A stretch of DNA of 64,000 nucleotides from Dermatophagoides farinae (Eukaryota > Arthropoda > Arachnida > Sarcoptiformes > Pyroglyphidae). The position numbers and the translations under genes are program-made. The stretch covers positions 947,001 through 1,011,000 of the forward strand of contig NC_134680.1 of assembly GCF_024713945.1 (NCBI RefSeq). Direction: 5' to 3'. The notes below the pieces were generated by a model that was given only the letters and a program-made list of their open reading frames with translations, had not been told where the DNA came from and did no database searches. Positions 1 to 14,200 of the stretch are shown here, piece after piece. The number at the start of each line of letters is the position of its first letter. The first letter of the stretch is position 1.

Positions 1-1917
1 TTTCGTCATCATCATGGCATTTCATTTTTTTTTTTCACAAACATGATCGACATTCATCGTGTGCATGAGCAACGTATTAGCTCTCTCTCTCTCTCTTTTC
101 ACTGATGATCAATTGTCGATGTTATGTTATCAACCCGGAAGTGTTTTGGATCCACTTGAAAACGGGAGGAAAAAAAAACTTTTAGTTCATTTCTTTGGCT
201 TTTCCAAAGAAAATAAAAACATTGTTGTTGTTCCAAAAGAGTTTGTTGTTTCTTCTTCTTCTTTTTTTGCAAAAAAGATTTTGGCTATATACACAAATAC
301 ACACACACACACACAAATGATCCATTGTGTCATTGCCGGGTAATTTTTTTTTTCTTCATCATCGTCGTTTTATTCTCTTTTGAAAACACAAGCATACACA
401 CACATCATTATTATTTTCATTGTAAAAGGAATGAAATGGAAAAATAATTTATCAACATAACAATCACGGGCTATGATGACCAAAAGTTGGATGTGGATGT
501 GGATGATGATGATGATAATGATACACACTAATGTATACACGAAAAAGAAAAATTGAATTTTTCACTAGACTAGATATTTAGGTGTGTGTGTGTTTGTTTT
601 TTTTTGTATGCCAATCGGTTTGGTCAGATTGATGGTCACAATGTTCATGAAATTGAATTTTTTTTTATACATGTTCATTATTCAATTTCATTTTTTTTTA
701 TCAAAAAAATTTTTTTTTTTTTTTTGGAAAAGTAAGATTAATTTTTAGCACATTCGAAATCGATAGTTTCATCATATACAATCGATTGTTCTTATTGTTT
801 TTTTTGTTTTTTCATTTAAAAATGCATTTGTTATTGGACCTATATTATTTTTGGGCCAGGTAAGTGTCTACTATAGAATGAACTATGAACCCATGAGATG
901 AGAATAATAATACTCATCATTCATTTTTTTTTTACTCGATAAAAACAGAAGCAAATGTGTTGGTGGCAATGAAAAAGCAGAAAAAAAAATTGTCAAACCA
1001 CCCCACTATATATATACAATTTTGACCGAAACGAAATGAAATTCGATCGACAAACAAAAAAACAAACAAAAAAATCCAAAGACGACCACGAGGTCGACCT
1101 TTCCAACCAATTCAGACTAAATTCAGATCCAATTTATTATAGCATACATTGCAACGAAAAAAAAAACAGGAATGGAAAACACCAATGGACCATCATTGCA
1201 AAGGTCCATCACCACTATCAACCAACGATAAAAGCAACAACAACAAACCAAATGGAACCAACCACATCAGCCAAAGAAAGAAAGAAATGCCAAGGCCAAA
1301 CAACAACAACAACAACAAGTAAAACATAGACAAAACAATAATAAAAATTCGATAAAGACGTGTGTGTGTATGGTCAAAGATGATGGTGATCAACTGAAGT
1401 AAAAAAAAAAAAAAAATATATGCAAAGACCCCTCGAACCCGAAAAAGAGAGAAAGAGAAAAAGAAAAAAAGGCGAACGACCTTTTTGGGATAAAATATTT
1501 TCGCGCATACACAACAAAAACAACAACAGCAGATTTTACCAAATCAAATCAAAAAAAATATAAGAATGAACAGAACATTGAAATTTTTTTCTTCTTCTTC
1601 GTCTTCACCATCTTCAACGTCGTCGTCTTCGCTGTGTGTGTGTTTGTAAACATACAACAGGCGCACACACACACACACACACACAGACATATTTGGATTT
1701 CATTCTTGGCCATCGCTCTTTATTATTATTATCCAGTGAACGGGCATTGACATTTTTTTTTCGTATACATCAGCAAAAAAAAATATGAAGCCCCAAGACC
1801 AAAGAAATGGACAACAACAACAACGAGAAAAAAAAATGAGTTTTTGACAGCTCAAAAGAAGCTCGATGTACGGTCTATTTTCTATTTACTCTCCATTTAT
1901 TTGGTAGTGAACCTGAC
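1..1917. other. gene-free stretch at the left edge
   Basis: No coding region is supported here. The stretch holds short CA runs (about 300-316 and 1665-1686), A/T homopolymers, GAT tracts near 505-520 and accidental ORFs. If the two minus-strand exons to the right belong to a gene continuing beyond base 1, this stretch is part of its intron. I see no splice-bounded exon in it. Confidence 0.5.
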
Positions 1918-3376
1918 CTTTTCTTCTATGATGATGATGATTATGATGTTGTTGTTGATGGGGGGTGTGTGATTGTTGTTGTTGTTGTTGTTGTTGATGA
2001 GAATTATGATGATGTTGATGATGATGTGTTTGATGTATTTGATGATGATGTAAATTATGATGATTTGTTGCCGATGGTGATTTAACATTATGATGATGAT
2101 ATACAGTACTACATGGACTTAATACAGATGATTCAGCCATTTCACGTTTTATATCATATGTTGTTGGTGAACTAGATGTTGATGATGATGTTGATGATGA
2201 TGATTGTGATGAATTTGTTGATGTTGTTGATTTTTTTGCCAATATACATGATCCATTTGATCTTGATGATGGTGGTGGTTGTTGTTGTTGTGGCCGTTGT
2301 GGTGAATGATGATGATGATGATGATGATAGCCATTTTGTTGTTGTTGATGACCATGATATTGTTGTTGTTGTGGATGAGAATGATGATGATGATGAGGAT
2401 GATGATGTGCATTGTTTGTATTTGTTGTTGTTGGTCCAACAATCGTACCATGATTAACATCGATTAATGATGATGGTGAATCCGGTATCGTTGTTGCATA
2501 TAATGATGATGAACCAGGATTCTGTTGTTCATTTGAACCATTATTATTATGATAATTTCCACCGCCACCACCTACTTTTCCATCATTTTCCATATGATGA
2601 TATTGCATTGAATGTTGGTGATGATGATGATGATGATGGGCGTGTGGATGACTGGCGTGATGATGAGAATTCTTATTCAAATGGTTATGATGCTGATGAT
2701 GATGATGGTGATGAGGATGATGAGGATCCATCGTAAAGGGTTGTTGTTGATCATTATTGTTGCTACAATTACTACTAGTACTGCTACTACTACTATCTAG
2801 ATTATAATAACCATTTCCGCTTCCAGTGCCAGCACCATTTATGATTGTATCATCAGCAAATAAATCTACAGCAGAATTTGTTGTATTGGCCATTAATTTA
2901 TCATTACCGGTTGTTGTATGTGCAACAATCACTGAAGTAGGAGCGGAAACAGAATTATCTGTTGATGATAATAATGTTGTAGTAGTATATCCGGAATCAT
3001 TGTTATTATTATTAGTAGTAGTAGTAGTAGTGGATCCATTACGATAAGATGATGATCCATTTGTAGTAGCAGTAGTTGTGGAAGAATTATTATTAGATCC
3101 AGATGATCCATTCGATGTTACATATGGATTCATTGAATGTAATGGACTATTAAGAAATCCATTATTCGAATGATCCGCAACAGTGCCACCAACACTACCG
3201 GTTGATGATACAGCAATCGCTGTTGCAACCGATGTTGATGATGTTGAACCTGTAACAACACCACCAACACCACCACCACCGCCACCCATACATGATGATG
3301 TTGAACTAATCACCGGTAATGGAGATAGAATATTTGGACAATGTTTGTCCAATGTATAATAATCCATTGATGTCAT
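1918..3376 (-). CDS. candidate alternative first exon of an unidentified regulatory-type protein (partial)
   Basis: Open minus-strand frame from an ATG at 3376. It begins MTSMDYYTLDKHCPNILSPL, followed by Gly, Ser/Thr, Asn, His and Gln runs, then a short complex patch (YDIKREMAESSVLSPCSTVY) and more His/Gln. The frame stays open to a stop at 1886. A donor of the form AAAG|GTCAGG lies at 1918/1917 and would end the exon in phase 1 after Arg-Arg-Lys. That is the same phase and a similar Lys-Gly ending as the exon at 5296-7282, so the two look like alternative N-termini joined to a shared exon left of the window. No DNA-binding or catalytic domain is visible, and I do not recognise the gene. Low-complexity isoform-specific N-termini are common in arthropod transcription factors, but that is inference. 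Alternatively it is a single-exon ORF ending at 1886. Confidence 0.5.
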
Positions 3377-5295
3377 TTATAAAAAAAAAAATTTTTGATG
3401 ATAATGTTGGAATCAATTAGAATAAATTATCATTTAAAAACCGGAACAAAAAACATATTTTGTTGATTGTTTTTGAAACAGTAAAAACTAGGAAAAATAC
3501 ACACCCACAATAATCACATGTACGGTTTAACCAAAACAAACAATAAAAACAATTTTGATTTTAAAAATCAAAACACACACACACGATGTTTATGATTTAA
3601 AATGATTTGAATGAAAATGAAACAACACCACCACCACCACAACCATCATCATTCTAATCCATTCCATTCTATCATTATCATTGGATTGTTCATTGATATC
3701 GAATATGTGAAAAATCAAAAAAAAAAAAAAAAAAAAACCAGCAACAGGTAAATAAACAGTGTTTTTCATTCGAAACAAGAAACAGCTACATGAATACGAA
3801 CATTGTAACTTTCATATATATATGGATGAAGACCACAAAGATGAAAACTATGAAGAAAACGACGACGACCACCACCACCACCAATGCAGTCAATAATAAT
3901 AATAACAACAACAACAACAACAACCATCAACCATCAACCATGATCATGATGTGGATGATGATGATGACGACCACGGAACGAAAAAAAAAACGACAACAAC
4001 AAAAATTTAAAAAAAAATCAAATAAAAACCGAATGGCCACCGATTGATATTATCAAGGCAAGGCTTTTTTTTTGAAGGTTTTTGAACCGCCTCCTCTTTC
4101 TCTTTTTTTTTTGGTCTCAAATTTTATAACACAACAAATAACTGGATTCACCAAAAAAAAAAAAAAAAATTCAATCACAACACACACACACACGCAAAGC
4201 TAGCGCAACATGGTCTCGAAACAAACCAAAAACAAAACACCAATAGCTTGCTGAATAGTCTCGTTCTCTCTTCGTCTGTCTCTCTCTCTCATATATTCGT
4301 GAATCAAATCGAATCATTTTTTTTTTGCTTGTTTGTTTGTTTCATTTTCCAGTTGTAGTTCGTTCACCGCTGTATAGCTGTTGCTATTGCTGCTGCTGCT
4401 GCTGATGTTGCTGCCATGCTTGAAAATTGCTTTTTTTCTGTTTTTCTCTTGATTTCATTCATTCATTCATTCATTCATTCATTGACGAGCTTGAATTTTA
4501 TTTTTTTTTCGGGTTATAAAAATTATGATGATGATTAAACATCGATTGCAAGATCATCATCATCATCGTAGACAGTGGTAACAAACGAAAATTTTTTTTT
4601 CTTGATAAAAAAAAATCAACGAAAAGTCTCGTGTTGATTTTAAGGATTTATCTTGTTTTGGGCTCTTTTTTGTTGTTGCTGGAGCCCAAGAACACATACA
4701 CAACATCGGTAATAGTTTTATCATTTTTACATATAGACAAACAAGTGTGTGTGTGTGTCTATATGAATGAACAAATTTTTTTTTTGTTTTCTCCATATTT
4801 CAGACATTTATTCGATGCGGAAGTACGATGATGATGATGGTTATGTGTTCGTTGTGGTAGGTTTTTTTTCATTATAGTAAAACTGCTTTCATTCATTTGA
4901 TTCAAGTCGAGTTTTTTGTTTTGTTTTGTTTTACCATTCAGATGGGAGGCTTTTTGTCGTTTTTTGGCTTTATTTTACACGGCAGACGATTGATGAAACA
5001 ACAACAACAACAAATAAATAAACAAACAAACAGACAGACATCAATGTTTGTCTGAAATTTTTCTTTTTTTTTGTTACTTTTTTTCCTCTCTTGCTCTTCT
5101 TTTTTTGTTCGAAATTGAAAATCTGATTCCGGTTTCGGTTTTTTTTTCACTTATAATTTTTTTCTTTTTAATAAAAAAAATGTATGGAAGGGTTGAAACA
5201 TTTTCAACACACAAAACACATTCGAACGTTCGATTTTTTTTTCTTTCGATATATGATACATAAAACAGGAAAAGAAAAATTCATAAATGACGTAC
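3377..5295. other. gap between the two candidate first exons
   Basis: No gene is supported. If the upstream exon at 5296-7282 is spliced leftwards, this is intron, and its 3' part could hold the promoter of the exon at 1918-3376. It contains an A17 run near 3720, an ATTC tetranucleotide run (4456-4484), a short CTG run (4388-4403) and CA/TG microsatellites. Confidence 0.5.
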
Positions 5296-7282
5296 CTTTT
5301 GGATCAATTGTTTTGGATCCGGAAGCCATTGCTGCTGTAACCGTTGATAATAATGTCATTGTTGCCGTTGCTATCGGTACATTTGTTGTTGTTGTTGTTG
5401 ATGATGATGATGATTGTAAACATTTTTGTTGTTGTTGTTGTTGTTGTAATTGTTTTTCAATTGCAGATGAATTCTGTATAATTGTTGCCATTTGTGTAGA
5501 TGGCAGTGGTGCTGATGTTGGTGGAAAAATTGCTTTCTTTATTGTTGTAATTGTATTTCCTGTACGTATAAACTGTTGTTGTTGTTGCTGCTGCTGCTGT
5601 TGTTGAGATAATTCAGAAACGGATATTGATTGTTGCTGATGTTGTATGGATGGTTTTTCTTCAATTATAATCAATCGATGATGATGATGATGAGGATGAT
5701 TACCGGTAGGTAATGTTTCTGTTGCTGCTGCTGTTGTTGTTGATCCATTTGAAATTGTTATCGGTGTTCGTATAATTGTTTGGCCACTATGTTGTTGCTG
5801 TTGATGATGAATATTATGATTATGATGCGAAAGGACAACTGAATTTTTCGTTTGATGATCTTGATTTAGATTTTGTTCCCTCTGTTGTTGTTGTTGTTGT
5901 TGTTGATGATGATGATGTTGAAATTGTTGTTGAGATTGTTGATCACCACTAATAATGGCCAATACATTTGATCCGACCATTTTACCAATATTTGCCAATG
6001 ATAATGTTGATATTGGTAAACCACCAGCAGTGGTAAGAAATAATTTTTCATTAATCAATTGATACGTTTGATGATGTTGTGTTGGTTGTAGCGGTGGCAT
6101 AGTTGTTGTTGCATTATTATTACATGTTAAACGAGCCAATGTTGTTGAATTATTATTATTATTATTATTTGATTTAATTTCAATCGGTATCGATGATATG
6201 TTTGTTGTTGATTGTTGTTGTTGTTGTTGTTCGATTGATGATAATTGTTGTTGATTTGTGTATGGTTGTTGTTGTTGTTGTTGCTGATGTTGTGATATTT
6301 CATGTGGATTTTGTATCAATGTTAATGTCTTGGTCATCATCGATGATTTTGTATCACGAAAAAATTGAATATCATCATCATCATCATCATCACTATCATT
6401 AAAATCACATGGATTATTCGCTATTGTTGTTCTTTTGGATCGTAATTGTTGTTGTTGATGTTGAGATAATGTTGTTGTTGTTGTTGTTGGTGTTGGTGAT
6501 GTTTGTAATAATGGATGATCACCATCAAATGCTGCTGTTGTTGAACTAACCAATGGATCAGATGATGATGAATTAAGAAATGTTTGACCGGAAGAAGAAC
6601 CACCACCACCATCAACAACAACAACACCACCACTACCACCAACCATACATATTGTATGATTTGTAATCGATGATGGTGAAGTATTACTATTATCTTTCAA
6701 TAATTGTAGCTCTAGATTATCAAGATAATCATCATCGTCATCATCATCATCAACAATTGTGGTTACAGGAAGAAGACCACCACCACCACCAACACTACCA
6801 TTACCACTTGATGCAATGTTGTTATTTAACGTTGCTGTTGTTGTTGTTGTTGTCATTTGACAATGTTGTGACAATGTATCTAAATTGATACGATCAAAAA
6901 AATTTGGATCAAATGAAACATTTTGTAATAAAATTGTATCATTCAATGGCGATGATGATGATGATGATTCTAATATTAATGCTTTTTCCAGATCTACATT
7001 ATCTGTAATAATCAATGGATCTGTTTGACCGGAATTGATGGACGATTGATTTGTCACTATTTCGGCTGCTATTGGCGTCGATGTCGATATAGATGTTGTC
7101 GACGTTGTTGACGTTGTCGTTGTCGCTGTTGTGGTGGTGGTGGTGGTGGCCGTCGATGTTGTCGTTATCATCATCATCATTGGATCGAATAATAATGATT
7201 CGATTAATGCTAATCCATTATTATTATTGCTACTATTATTGGCTGTAACATTATTTTCCGTTGTAATACTTGAAGTGGTCAT
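5296..7282 (-). CDS. candidate first coding exon of an unidentified Gln/Ser/Thr-rich protein (partial)
   Basis: Minus-strand frame from an ATG at 7282 (starts MTTSSITTENNVTANNSSNN), open for 662 codons, then a near-perfect donor CCAAAAG|GTACGT at 5296/5295 in phase 1. Reading past the donor gives 30 more residues of intron-like translation, so the splice is preferred. The protein is built of Thr, Asn, Gln, Asp and His runs. Less repetitive islands are LALIESLLFDP near the start, an acidic patch before IQFFRDTKSS, and a hydrophobic island LFLTTAGGLPISTLSLANIG near the middle. Such islands between polyQ linkers resemble activation segments of transcriptional regulators, but no named domain is visible and I cannot identify the gene. 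The remaining exons would lie left of base 1. Confidence 0.65.
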
Positions 7283-10200
7283 TTTGTTTCAAATGATTAA
7301 AATTACAACACCGGCGTTGTATGTGAATAAATTTCAACGAAAATCAATCAATCAATCGATAATAGTAATGATTTAACATTTTTTAAAAATATCAAAACAA
7401 AACAACAACAACAACAACGGATGGATAACAAAGATCATATTCTTCATATTGAATTGCACAAAACTGGAACGAAAAACAATCAATTTTCAGTAAAAAAAAA
7501 AAAATTAACTCCATCACAGACTTAAATGATACCAACCTTTTAAATATCAATGATTCAATGTCAAAATTGATTGAATCAAATTGAATTCGTTGGCGTTGGC
7601 GTTGGCGATTCTAAATCACTGTAAATGCTTATGTGTGAATTTGCACAGAACATACACACACAACACACACACACACAAATGCCAAAGTAACATAATTTTT
7701 GTTGTTGTTGTTGTTTTTGTTGTTGTTTTTATCGTATCTCTGAAGCCGAAGATGAAAAGAAAAAATTATTCTTCATTTGAAATAGAAAAAAAATAATCGA
7801 AAATGAACCGTATAAAAAAAAATTCTACACACACATAGAGGCCATTCCTCTTTTTCAGTTTTTTTTTCTTTGCTATTCCACATATTCTGTGTGAACCCCA
7901 CCAACCATTTGACATCTATTTGCCATACTCCGTGTCCTAAATTCGTGAAAAAAAAATTCATATATGTCTGTGCGTGTAAGTGTAATGGGCGATGTTGTTT
8001 TTGATGATGGTTGTTTCCATGGGAAACCCTCTAAAATAAAGAAAGTGAGTTAGAGAGTGAGAGACGAACAAAAAAAAAGACGAATGGGAGGAGGAAGTCG
8101 ATAGACGATGTTGTTGATGATGATTCTTCTTTGGATAAATTCGTTCGATCATTCATTTTATCATTAAATATTACGGAAGAGAATTTGTTACTATCGAATA
8201 ATCGTACAGCAACATACACACACATATAGACAGCAACAAAAAAAAAATGTCGGACCAAGAAAGAAAAAAAATTGAACTGAATTTATATAGATGAAATACG
8301 CCCCATACGATACACAATGAATTCTTTGCCAAATATTTTTTTTTCTTTCTCACAACATTAAAGGATGCTTTGTGAATGTTCAATGTTGCGGTTGTTCCAT
8401 ACAATGTTCCGAAAAATATTTTTTTTTCTGTAAAATACCGCCATCATACACACAAACACACACACTCTTTATCTGTTTATTCCCTTAAACATCCTTTCGA
8501 GATAACATCCATCCATCCATCCATTCATTCATTTTTTGGATCCACCAAATCATAACCAGAGATATGCAAAGTTCCAAATTTGTTAATATTAAATTCTAGA
8601 TATCAAAGGCTAGGTGGTAGCCATCATCATTTTGGTCCATGTTATGTTTATACATAACATACACACACAAAAAAAACGGTGGCAACGTCTTCTGAATGGA
8701 AAGCATTTTTCGTTCGTTTGCCTACTCCTCTACCATCTTTTTCATACACACAAACATACACCACCTTTTTTTCCACTGGTTTGATTTGATAGAAAAATTG
8801 GGTTGTTTAGGTTGGAAACAAAAAAAAAAATTTGCGCGCTCATGTCGGTCATTCAACCCATATATAATGATATTCACGAATATCATTGAAAATCATTGCC
8901 TTCGTATTCGACAGATAGAAAAAGAAAGAAACAATCCAGCAAAAAATACAAAAATGTTTTTTTTTCTTTTTCTATTCAATCACCGTTATATATCCGTAAT
9001 CATCATCATATAGAATAGAATAGTAAATAGATTTCGATACTGCTACTATCGAAATTATGGAGGTGGTGGTGGTGGTTGCAGGAGGGGGAGCCAGGCAAAA
9101 GAGGTATTCCACCATTTTTTCAGTTTCATTTTATTCCCGATATGAATTTTGATTTTGATTTTCTTATTCAAACCAATGGCGCGGGATTTTTTCTCTCTGT
9201 GTCTCTCTGCATGTGTTTTTTTTTCTTGATTTTAATAGGGGAATCGCTCGTAACATTCAGAAAAAAAACGTAAAAACAACCTGGTCCATGTTCAAGTAAT
9301 GGAACGTTGACCTCTAAAATGTATATATATCCAGAAAAATAAATTGAAAAATGAAATCTTTTGTCCATCTGACATTGAATACAATAGTGAAAAATCCTGC
9401 GGCCATCACCATCATCATCATCATTATCGTATATGCATATGAAGTAAATATTTAGGAAAAATAAAAGAGAAAGCCATTGATTGAACAGATTGAATGACCG
9501 TGATGAATATTTTTTTTTTTGCCCTAACAATGATGGTTATGGTGGTAGTTGGAACTAGCATATGGCTGGTCATAAAATATATACAAATAAATGTGTGTAC
9601 CAATGACAATGAATCAATGGACCTCATGGTCCACACACACACACATCATTCAATACCGTTGGACCATGAGGTCCATAGGAAAAAAAAAGTACATGTCAAT
9701 GACATTTATCTATCTATCTATGACTTTGATGGTGAAAAGCGAAAGCCAAATGGTTTGAAAAACCAGAAAAAAAGTCAAAGACCTAGGGAACCTAGGAAAA
9801 GAGAGTGAGTTTGTTTAGTTTGTAAGGAACGGGGAAGTTCAAAAACCTTTGAATGATTAATCCATGTGTGTGTGTGTGTATGGGAAATGCTTGCAAAAAA
9901 AAAAATAATTTATCCGGAAATAAAAAATGATAATGATGATAATTGTTATTTATTTTTTAAATTTAAATGTGAATATAATTTTACAAATAAATAATCTTCT
10001 TAATTTAATCAAATCAATCAATAAATCAATTATATTGGTACAGAGAAAAAAAAACAAACAATACAATGTGCGATTGAAAAAAAAAACAAAAAAAATTGAA
10101 AAAGCAAAAGAATTTGTCTGTTTGTTTGTTCAATTTGTTTTTTTTTTAATTGATTAATCAATGAATAATTGTAATTATTATAATAATAATAAAAATTCAT

Positions 10201-11236
10201 TTTTTATAGTTTTTATCTTTCGATACATTGATACATTGTTCGTTTTTTGTTTTCATTTTGTTTGTTATAGCTAATAAAAAAGTGTGTGTGTGATGGTGTA
10301 TACATCAACAATGAAAAATTTGAAAAAATAGCCACCGAGTATTATTATTGACCGTACGGAAGCGAAAAAAAAATCGTATCAGGTAAATTATTATTGTTAT
10401 ACAAATGGAAAAAAAATTATTACATGTGTCTGTCTGTCTGTCTGTATGTATGTATCTGTATTTCGTTGTCATCATCAACATTAATTCATCAAATTCAATT
10501 CAACACCAACAACAGCAATGGAGAATTACATTAAGAAAATGTGAAAACGAAAAATTTCAAATGTCTGTACGTGTATGTGTGATATATTGCGAAGAAATTT
10601 GAAATAAAACTAATTTGAATAATAAAAATTTGTGTGTGTTTAATGAAAAAAAAATTCAAATCTATCAACGATGATTATAATAATTACAACGATTACAAAT
10701 GATGATGATGATAATGATGATTAAATTTCATCTGGATATAAGATAAGAATGGAGAAAAAAAAATGGATTTGACATAATGAAATGATGATGATGATGATGA
10801 TGGTGACATGAGTATTTTTCCAATGATGATCAATCATTTTTTGATTGGCAATTTTTTTTAAAGGCATAATTGTCACTGTTTTGTAGTAGGGGGGAAGAAA
10901 AAAAATTGCCATCATTTTTTTTATAAAGAGAAATAAATAATGGAAAAAAGTGTCATTTTTCGTTGATCACATGTGGGAGATTCTCATGTCAACATACATT
11001 AGGATCTATAGGTATCAATGAATGAATGAATGAATGAACGGATGGATTCATTTCAAGAAAATGGATGGATGAACGTTGAACGTTGATGGTGATTTTCTTT
11101 GTACAACTAATGATTTTTTTTTGTACAATGACAATTAGATAAACAGATTAGATTTTGTGTTTGAACTTTGAGGTCTGGTCTGGTTTTCTTGCAAGTTGAA
11201 AAGTCGTTATCTTTTTTTTGGTCATAGATCGATAGA
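7283..11236. other. intergenic stretch
   Basis: No coding gene is supported in about 4 kb between two minus-strand genes. It should include the promoter of the exon at 5296-7282 and the 3' UTR of Nipped-B. It holds AT-rich low complexity, a TGTC/TGTA tetranucleotide run (10428-10455), short palindromes at 8646-8667 and 8866-8887, and the strong inverted repeat listed separately. ORFs here have no splice support and no protein-like composition. Confidence 0.6.
9618..9675. repeat. perfect 16-bp inverted repeat
   Basis: TGGACCTCATGGTCCA at 9618-9633 is the exact reverse complement of TGGACCATGAGGTCCA at 9660-9675, separated by 26 bases containing a CA run. It is far less AT-rich than its surroundings. 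Its function is unknown. Confidence 0.85.
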
Positions 11237-14200
11237 TCAGAATCCTTGTTGATAATCTTCATCATCATCGTCATCAACTTCGGATGAAGATTCATCTGAA
11301 TCATCATTCATAACGATTCTTTTACGTTTCTTTTTTGTTGTAGATTGTTTAGATCTTTTATTGCTATTTCTATCGATAACAAATAAAAAAAATTAAAATA
11401 AATTTTCATAATGAATCAGCTTAAAACTTACGTGTTGTTCATTTTGGCTGATTGTTGATGGCGTTGTTGTTGTTGTTGTTGTTGCTGTTTGTTTGGTGTT
11501 TGATCAGCTGTTGTAACCATATTTTGACTATCAACACAATTGGTCATTCCTTCACCACTTTGTTGTGATTGTTGATCATCATTTGTACGATTTCGTTGTT
11601 CAACATTGCTAGAAACAATGGCTTGTACTGATGATGTTGATTTGGATGAACCAAATTGAAATAATTTTGTCAATAATAATGGCTTAAAATTTGGATCATA
11701 ATTATTCATTGAAACTTGTCGAAATCGTTTCCATTCATTTAATAATTGTTTTTCAACACTTTGAAGGTCATTACTTAACAGTAATGATTCTTGCATTTCG
11801 ATATTTGGTTTTGCCAGATTAAACAATTCTTTTAAATGTAAACTTTCAATCTAATGGAGAGAAAAATAAATTGTTTAAAATTAGTAAATGATTAAATAAA
11901 TAAATAAACGTTACACAAACCTGTCGTCGATGAACAGGTTTTTCCCAGGTTTTTGCATCATTCGTACTATAATCATTGATTTTTTCATCTTTTAAAAGAT
12001 AAAATTCTTTCAATAAAGTTCGTAATAATGTTGATAGATAAATTGTCCGTAATGATCGTATTATATTAATTAAACGTTCATTGGAACGATCACTTAATAA
12101 TAGATCAAAATTGACATGAATATTATTTTCATATTTTTTAAATTGATCTTCATTTTCTAAATCAATTTCTTCAATATCAATAACATTCGATTGTGGTGGT
12201 GGTGGTTGTTGTTGTTGTTGCTGTTGCGATTGTTGATATGGATTCATCATCATTTGCGGTTGATTATGATAAATCATTTGTGCATTTCCCATATGATCAT
12301 AAATAATTTGTGGCTGTTGATTCATCAATCCTTGCATCAATGGATCAGTAGATGATGGATTATTGATGAATTGTTGATGTTGAGATACAACAGGATTCTG
12401 TTGTTCTTGTTGTTGTTCGGATGATGATGATTGAGATCGTTCGACTGTGAAAATTTCTTTGAATAATTGAGTAACATGTGTTGAATTGATTGAAAGTGTA
12501 CATTCTAATTGATTTAAAATGTAAAGTATTTCATCGAAAACCGTATAAGGAAAAAACAGGATACTTTCGACAAAAAATTCAATATCAATCAATTCTGGTT
12601 TCATCGATGATGATGATAATGATGATTCGGATGTTGTTGTTGTTGTTGATTCGTTATTTGTTGAATTTATTGTTTTCACAACAAATTCCGATGTATCAAA
12701 ATGTCTTAGTAATGATGTAATGAAACCACGTCGTGATTGACGATTCGTACAGATAACCTGATACAATGTACTTAAACGGGAACAAATTTCTTTCGTTGTT
12801 GTTGGCATTGAGATCAAAGTCTGTCCATCTTGTGTGGCAGCAGCGGATGTTGATGATTTTTCCATATAGATACGAAAACCGGAACAATTTAATTTTTTAC
12901 AGAATAATGCCGATAATTGTACAGCTTCTTTGGCTTTCATAGCTACATAGCCATGATATTTACGTTCAATATCATGAAGAACATGATCAGCACGAACACG
13001 TATCTGATAATCATCATCACAAGTCATTGCCACTAAATGTGGAACAAGCTGAAGCGGATGTACATGGCCACCGGAATGTATCACATGAATTACATTACAA
13101 GCAACACGACGAATCGATAGATTTGGATTTAATGCATTGATCAATATTGAGCTCAGATATTTTTGAATAATTTGTGATTGTGTTGAACCAGAATCATCTT
13201 CAGAAGATTGCATCGATTTCAATGATTCACGTGCCCATTCAATCGTTTTGACGGCATTCTCATCCGATTCAATCGATTCGGATAGATAATTACGAAAATT
13301 ATTCAATACCTGAATACAAAATAATTCATCATTCTTACGATTCGTTGATTGAATACTGGCATTTTCCGAATATTCATTTCGTAATATTCTTGTATAGATT
13401 TCAATCACATTTGGTAATAAACATATTTTAGGATCAGATTCAATGATGAAACCAAGTGCTACGATTGATTTACATTTAATATCAACATCATATGGCGATA
13501 TAATCAGCTCGATAAATGTATCCCGGACACGATCTTTATATTCATAGATATGAATTGAAAAAAATTTGGCAAAAAGACCACAAGTAAAAATGGCACGTAA
13601 TAATTTCGGTTTGACTTGTTGCTGATTATGTCCATCATATAATAGATTTCTATATTGATAAAGGATTTGTTGAAATTTACAGAATAATTCAACGGCCAAT
13701 TTTGTATTTTTCGTATGATTCTTAATCAAAACAGATAAACATTTCACCGAACATTGTATAATGTTGGCAGATGATTGTAGAATATTTTTAGTTAAATCTT
13801 CTTCTATTCTTGTCAACAGATATGGTGATGGATTATGTATATGTGGCAATACACGTTCAATAGTCTGTATGACTTTCATACGTAATGAAATCTCAATCAA
13901 TGTTTCACATGGTAATGACATTAATGATTGTAATGTATCACAATGTTTAACCATCAATTCTGGACAACATTGTGACATCATTGCAACACATTGTACGGCA
14001 CTCAATTGTGTTTTCTTTGTTGATTGTGGCATATCATCGATTAGAACATCGTTCATGATTGAATCACAAATCTGTTGAGCAATAAGCATTGTATCTGATT
14101 TGATTAACTGGTCAAATAATGATTGCATCGATTCCATTGATGCATTATCATTGATCATATTGGCAATAACATGTAACAAGGAATAAACTTTAAATTTGAT

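Noticed and set aside
2176-2736. Overlapping plus-strand ORFs made of Met/Val/Asp runs
   Set aside because: They are the antisense reading of the His/Gln/Asn codons of the minus-strand exon and have no independent support.
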